17,822 nucleotides of DNA, taken from contig JAHHRH010000028.1 of NCBI GenBank assembly GCA_020025915.1, positions 1 to 17,822 of the forward strand, given 5' to 3'. Source of the stretch: Sutterella sp. GTDB taxonomy: Bacteria; Pseudomonadota; Gammaproteobacteria; Burkholderiales; Burkholderiaceae_F. The position numbers and the translations under genes were made by a program. The notes beneath the pieces were generated by a model. That model saw only the letters and a list, made by a program, of their open reading frames with translations, had not been told where the DNA came from and did not search any database. This document shows, piece by piece, positions 15,205 to 17,822 of this stretch. Position 1 is the first letter of the stretch; each line of letters opens with the position of its first letter.

Positions 15205-16048
15205 CCTCTACACGCCTTTTCCACGCTATGAAAACGCCATTTTTGTTGGTGACACAGCAACAGAGGCGCTCGCACAACTCCATATTTATGCGCGCGGTCT
15301 CATTGGTGGCGATATCCCATCGATGGAGTGTTTGCATCCAAGCGAAAAGATGCTCGAATGCACGCACTGCGCCCTTAAACATCGTCCTCAAATCCTTGAT
15401 GCTGCCGCACGGCGTATCCAAGCTGATTACATTCTGCTAGAAGATAACGGCCATCCAAGCCTCAATCCAATCGTTATGAAAGAAGCCTTAGAAGCTGAAG
15501 GGTTCGTCGTCAAAACCCTTAATGTTCAAGGCTCTCCTGAGGAAGTGTTATTGCGCGCAGCCAGCTTGATGAATGAAACAAAACAAGCCGAGCGTGTGAT
15601 CCGTGACCTTGAAACTCGAGTAGACGCAGTGAAGCGCCTACCAAAGCTTCAGCCGCTCAAAGTTTTACCGATCCTTGGTATTCGTCATCCCATTGAAAAC
15701 ACCACCTATGTCTTTGCAACGACGAAAACCGCAGACTTGACTCAAACTATTATGGAGCCTCTTGGCCTAGTTAATCCAATCCAAGAAGCCTATAACGAAC
15801 TTCTGCCCGGTCTATTCGATCCGAATGACGAAAGCGGATGGGCAGAACTGATCGAACGAACTCAGCCAGACGTCATAGCCTTGTGCGGCGATGCGACAGC
15901 CGCTCAATGCCAAGTCCTTACCGTCCTCAAAGAAGTATCCATTTCACCAACCGTGATGCCTTTACCTTGGTATTGCCAAAGCATGGGTTGTCGATACGGT
16001 CGCATCTTAGAAACTTGGAAAGGTGCACTGCAACACATTGGTCGATAA
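15197..16048 (+). CDS. Cysteine-rich TroA/BtuF-like binding protein without signal peptide
   Basis: The 283-residue protein starts at the ATG at 15197, five bases after TAGGAGG (15185-15191), overlapping the transporter stop by eight bases. The fold pattern resembles Peripla_BP_2 (TroA/BtuF-like) proteins: an N-terminal alpha/beta lobe with ADYILLEDNG, a long linking helix (about 110-130), then ILGIRHPIENTTYVFA, a C-terminal lobe with QPDVIALCGD, and TVMPLPWY near the end. Unlike secreted binding proteins it has no signal peptide or lipobox and seven cysteines: C45, C55, C58 (CLHPSEKMLECTHC), C230, C238, C260 and C265. Such a set suggests a metal or Fe-S site and a cytosolic role, for example accepting or sensing the imported ligand. 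The family match is by eye and moderate. Confidence 0.65.
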   Translation: MLNLYTPFPRYENAIFVGDTATEALAQLHIYARGLIGGDIPSMECLHPSEKMLECTHCALKHRPQILDAAARRIQADYILLEDNGHPSLNPIVMKEALEAEGFVVKTLNVQGSPEEVLLRAASLMNETKQAERVIRDLETRVDAVKRLPKLQPLKVLPILGIRHPIENTTYVFATTKTADLTQTIMEPLGLVNPIQEAYNELLPGLFDPNDESGWAELIERTQPDVIALCGDATAAQCQVLTVLKEVSISPTVMPLPWYCQSMGCRYGRILETWKGALQHIGR

Positions 16049-16197
16049 GAGCCATTAGCTCGTGATGTTGATGTGATTTTCGCCTCTAAGGTATGTCGTT
16101 AGGTTGATGGAAGTTGTTTCATCGACATAGCGCTCAATCGGGTAGAGGGTTCCCTCACGGGTTCCCCCTCCCACACCGCAACCCACCAGTGATGTAG

Positions 16198-16231
16198 GCT
16201 TTCGGACATGCCGTTCGGCATCCGGCGATTT
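16198..16231 (-). ncRNA. Domain V-like hairpin of the group II intron remnant
   Basis: On the minus strand, CCGGATGCC and GGCATGTCCGG-like arms fold around a GAAC loop with a two-base bulge on the 3' side, the layout of group II domain V. The basal strand reads CGCCGG, compatible with a CGC rather than AGC catalytic triad. The 3' strand (CCGAAAG) pairs poorly at its base, consistent with decay. A GC-rich stem that would be domain VI follows at 16137-16180. Confidence 0.5.
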
Positions 16232-16274
16232 CTAAATTGTAAAAGTACCTCGGATCAATACCGTAATTCTAGGC

Positions 16275-16715
16275 TATATAGACCGAGTCGACGGAAGCAG
16301 GTATTGCTGTACGGAAGACTTCTACGCTCTTTCGGGATGAAGTCCGCGCCTGATAAAGGCGTTTACCCTAGTTTTAGGTTTCTTTCAAGCGATCCAGATC
16401 AATTTACGCAGGTGTCGCCTGATATGAATATCGAGTTCCCTGTATATCTCAATCCTGGCATCCATCGCAGAGAACACTCACCAACCTCTCAGATGTTGAC
16501 TGCCCCTCGAAATAGTGAATTTCAGGGAAGTACCGCTCGATCTTCGAAAGATTTCCTTCAGTTTGTCCCTCATCGTCTTGTGTGCTCTGGGGACTCCTGT
16601 CGTTCCCCCGAAGGTGTTTCGTTTTTGAAGGTCGAAAGATGCCACTCTTGCTACGATTTACTCGTAACTTGAACGTCTCCTCGATAATGCACATTTGAGA
16701 GCAGAATTTAGGACC
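16275..16715 (-). pseudogene. Group II intron reverse transcriptase/maturase, C-terminal remnant
   Basis: Minus-strand fragments in three frames line up with the thumb, domain X and D/En region of intron-encoded proteins. They are KLRVNRSKSGIFRPSKTK (16620s-16670s), RAHKTMRDKLKEIFRRSSG (about 16530-16585), ELDIHIRRHLRKLIWIA (16387-16437) and KKPKTRVNAFIRRGLHPERA (about 16324-16384). At least two frameshifts and two in-frame stops (after LIWIA and after HPERA, both probably former Trp codons) disrupt it. The polymerase fingers/palm and the YADD box are absent or unrecognisable. It cannot encode an active enzyme. Confidence 0.8.
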
Positions 16716-16903
16716 TGACAAGAAATCACTGTGCACAAATCAACCTACGTATTCGAGCTAACGAATGTGCTTTTACATCAAGATGAATGTATTCAATGAT
16801 GTTGCATTAGACAGCGTCATACACATGCCAGGGGCTTTTTGTCTTTGAGCGTTTTGACTTTATCTCTTAGTAATGGTGAGCGGCTTTGAGCCGCGCTGAT
16901 TGG

Positions 16904-16929
16904 AAAAAGGCGCTCAAAATGGAGCGCCT
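16904..16929 (-). terminator. Terminator-like hairpin inside the intron remnant
   Basis: On the minus strand, AGGCGCTC (complement of 16922-16929) pairs with GAGCGCCT (complement of 16908-16915) and is followed by five T. A second hairpin GCGGCT/AGCCGC lies just beyond (16879-16893). These do not look like canonical intron domains and may mark the deletion scar or a foreign insert. Confidence 0.45.
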
Positions 16930-17118
16930 GGGGCTTGCGCCTTGAAAAAATTGATCAACCCTTGCGAACAGGGAGCTGACCATGTATTGCTATCGGCTTC
17001 CTTCATCAGGTCGTTACCTTCCTAACTCTGCCGAGTCGCTAGACCTTCCCTCATTCGGACGGTCAGTGGACTTTCACCACATAAACACACCTGCACCGTC
17101 GGGCACACCAAAAGAAAC

Positions 17119-17786
17119 GTAAGCAGCCTATCGCTTAGGACGGCAACCGCCGGAGGTGGGAGAGAATGAGTAGGTTATCCTTCCATTCATTGTGAACAAG
17201 CATGATCACGACCTCTCTCTCCCTCGACTGGCTTGGAATCTATACAGCCTATGCAGAGTCCGGCTTAAACAAGCAGGAGTTTTATTCCTGCCATCTTTCA
17301 TCTTTATTGCCGCCAAGTGCCAAACGTCCCCCTGCGAAAGAGTTTTACTCAACCCTTCGACTGCTGGAACAGCTAGCAGTCAATAAACAACTTCGTTTTT
17401 CTGACAAGCAGGATGACGAAATTGTACGAGTGGGAACCTTTAGTCCTCAGGCACTCGAATCGGTTCCGAATTTACCGGCGACCTACGTTGATGCCCCCGA
17501 AGAAGAGCCTTACGTACGTTCAATTCGAATGACTGTGCCGAATGGTACGATCCTCGAATTTGAGTCAACTAATCCAGAACAATTTGCCTTGCAGCTCATA
17601 CATCAGTCGGTGGAGGCTAAATGAATCTAGACTTCGCCGACTACACCATTACGATTGCTATCGTTCCTGTAGACCTTCGAGCTGGCTATTCTCGACTTTC
17701 AGCCATTGCCCTCACTTTGATGAAGATCGATGTCGACCAAGGTAATGACGTTGTGATCTTCATTTCATGTCAAGCGACAAGCAAGT
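17119..17786 (+). mobile_element. IS66-family insertion sequence, left end, truncated
   Basis: GTAAGCAGCC at 17119 matches the GTAAGCG-type left terminal repeat of IS66-family elements. Two overlapping ORFs follow in IS66 order (first and second accessory ORFs, ATGA junction at 17621). The second breaks off near 17786, where an unrelated repeat-bearing sequence begins, and the transposase proper is not in the window. Bases 17111-17118 (AAAGAAAC) would be the 8-base target duplication, if one exists. Confidence 0.7.
17202..17624 (+). CDS. IS66-family accessory protein, first ORF (TnpA-like)
   Basis: The 140-residue frame opens with LGIYTAYAESGLNKQEFYSC, which fits the N-terminal 'W..Y..SGL...EFC' helix-turn-helix pattern of IS66 first ORFs. 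It ends with IRMTVPNGTILEF and LQLIHQSVEAK, the family's C-terminal 'lpnG' strand plus leucine-rich helix. The middle is Pro-rich and variable. The ATG at 17202 has only a weak ribosome site. It overlaps the next ORF by four bases (ATGA), as usual in this family. It is probably intact but useless without the transposase. Confidence 0.65.
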   Translation: MITTSLSLDWLGIYTAYAESGLNKQEFYSCHLSSLLPPSAKRPPAKEFYSTLRLLEQLAVNKQLRFSDKQDDEIVRVGTFSPQALESVPNLPATYVDAPEEEPYVRSIRMTVPNGTILEFESTNPEQFALQLIHQSVEAK

Positions 17787-17812
17787 TGACCCACCGAACG
17801 ACAAAGAACTGA
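17621..17812 (+). pseudogene. IS66-family second ORF (TnpB-like), truncated
   Basis: VPVDLRAGYSRLSAIALTLM followed by GNDVVIFIS matches the start of IS66 second ORFs (the 'vDmR.G...L......G.lFvF' pattern, usually about 110-120 residues). Family similarity ends around residue 55. The remaining residues (THRTTKN) are encoded by the repeat-bearing sequence at 17787 onward, with a stop at 17810-17812. An insertion of another element is the simplest explanation. Confidence 0.7.
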
Positions 17813-17818
17813 CCCACC
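17787..17818 (+). repeat. Direct repeat TGACCCACC x2, probable end of another insertion sequence
   Basis: TGACCCACC occurs at 17787-17795 and 17810-17818, 23 bases apart, preceded by similar flanks (AAGT and GAAC). Tandem short repeats at an end that begins with TG are typical of IS21-like elements, where they bind the transposase. The element would extend beyond the window and interrupts the IS66 second ORF. Confidence 0.5.
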
Positions 17819-17822
17819 TATT

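Larger units (their letters stand above)
16137..17108 (-). mobile_element. Collapsed group II intron remnant
   Basis: Read on the minus strand, the element begins with GUGUGCCC at 17108, fitting the group II 5' consensus GUGYG. The domain I-like stretch GTGGTGAAAGTCCACTGACC follows. The 3' end at 16137 reads CUACCCGAU, with an A seven bases from the end (possible branch point) and a terminal AU matching the AY rule. A domain V-like hairpin lies at about 16198-16231. Between the ends only the C-terminal part of the reverse transcriptase/maturase remains, broken by stops and frameshifts. The total of 972 bases is about half or less of a complete ORF-bearing intron. It lies between the operon and the IS66 element, so it is dead debris or, at best, an ORF-less ribozyme with doubtful integrity. 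Confidence 0.75.

Noticed and set aside
16208..16672. Open frame of 154 codons on the plus strand
   Set aside because: It lies antisense to the broken group II reverse transcriptase, whose domain X motifs are recognisable on the minus strand.
1..17822. CRISPR array, tRNA or rRNA genes
   Set aside because: No regularly spaced repeat series, cloverleaf with TTCRA arm, or rRNA-like block was seen.

Overview
The window looks like an accessory region of a gut betaproteobacterium of the Sutterella/Parasutterella type (Burkholderiales). This is inferred from a Tat-exported fumarate-reductase-like flavoprotein next to a PAPS-independent aryl-sulfate sulfotransferase, moderate GC content and overall gene style. 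No rRNA, tRNA or marker gene confirms it.

Layout, left to right. (1) 1-1099: the end of an unidentified gene, a promoter, and two tandem overlapping DUF2721-like membrane proteins. (2) 1100-3171: a gene-free leader with two strong consecutive hairpins, then a Tat-exported FAD-binding flavoprotein and its terminators. (3) 3194-6302: an intact aryl-sulfate sulfotransferase gene (assT, minus strand) divergent from a LysR-type regulator. (4) 6329-7939: a second, decayed copy of the same divergent pair. A deletion removed the 5' halves of both genes and the promoter region between them, so the two remnants now abut. The sulfotransferase remnant also carries an in-frame amber codon, and the regulator remnant a frameshift in a T8 tract. 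(5) 8049-9354: a dyad, a flavohemoglobin gene (hmp) and its terminator. (6) 9356-10237: an unrecognised 293-residue protein on the minus strand. (7) 10238-11421: over 1 kb without a confident gene. It holds a well-defined structured RNA candidate (10802-10976: long-loop hairpin, three-way junction, UUCG hairpin, intrinsic terminator), several palindromes and a Fur-like dyad. (8) 11422-16048: a tight three-gene operon of a TonB-dependent outer-membrane receptor with heme-receptor-like motifs, an SbmA/BacA/YddA-type ABC transporter with fused ATPase, and a cysteine-rich protein resembling TroA/BtuF substrate-binding proteins but without a signal peptide. (9) 16049-17822: mobile debris, namely a collapsed group II intron on the minus strand (16137-17108), the left end of an IS66-family element with its first two ORFs, and what looks like the end of a further insertion sequence interrupting the second ORF.

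How the genes may work together: the flavoprotein and the sulfotransferase both act in the periplasm on exogenous organic substrates (an electron acceptor and phenolic sulfates), and the LysR regulator probably controls assT. Hmp detoxifies nitric oxide. The 11422-16048 operon reads as a metal-chelate or tetrapyrrole/corrinoid uptake route with an unusual inner-membrane importer and an unusual cytosolic binding protein. This operon and the structured RNA upstream of it are the best candidates for undescribed biology. All functional assignments come from reading motifs by eye; no database search was run.
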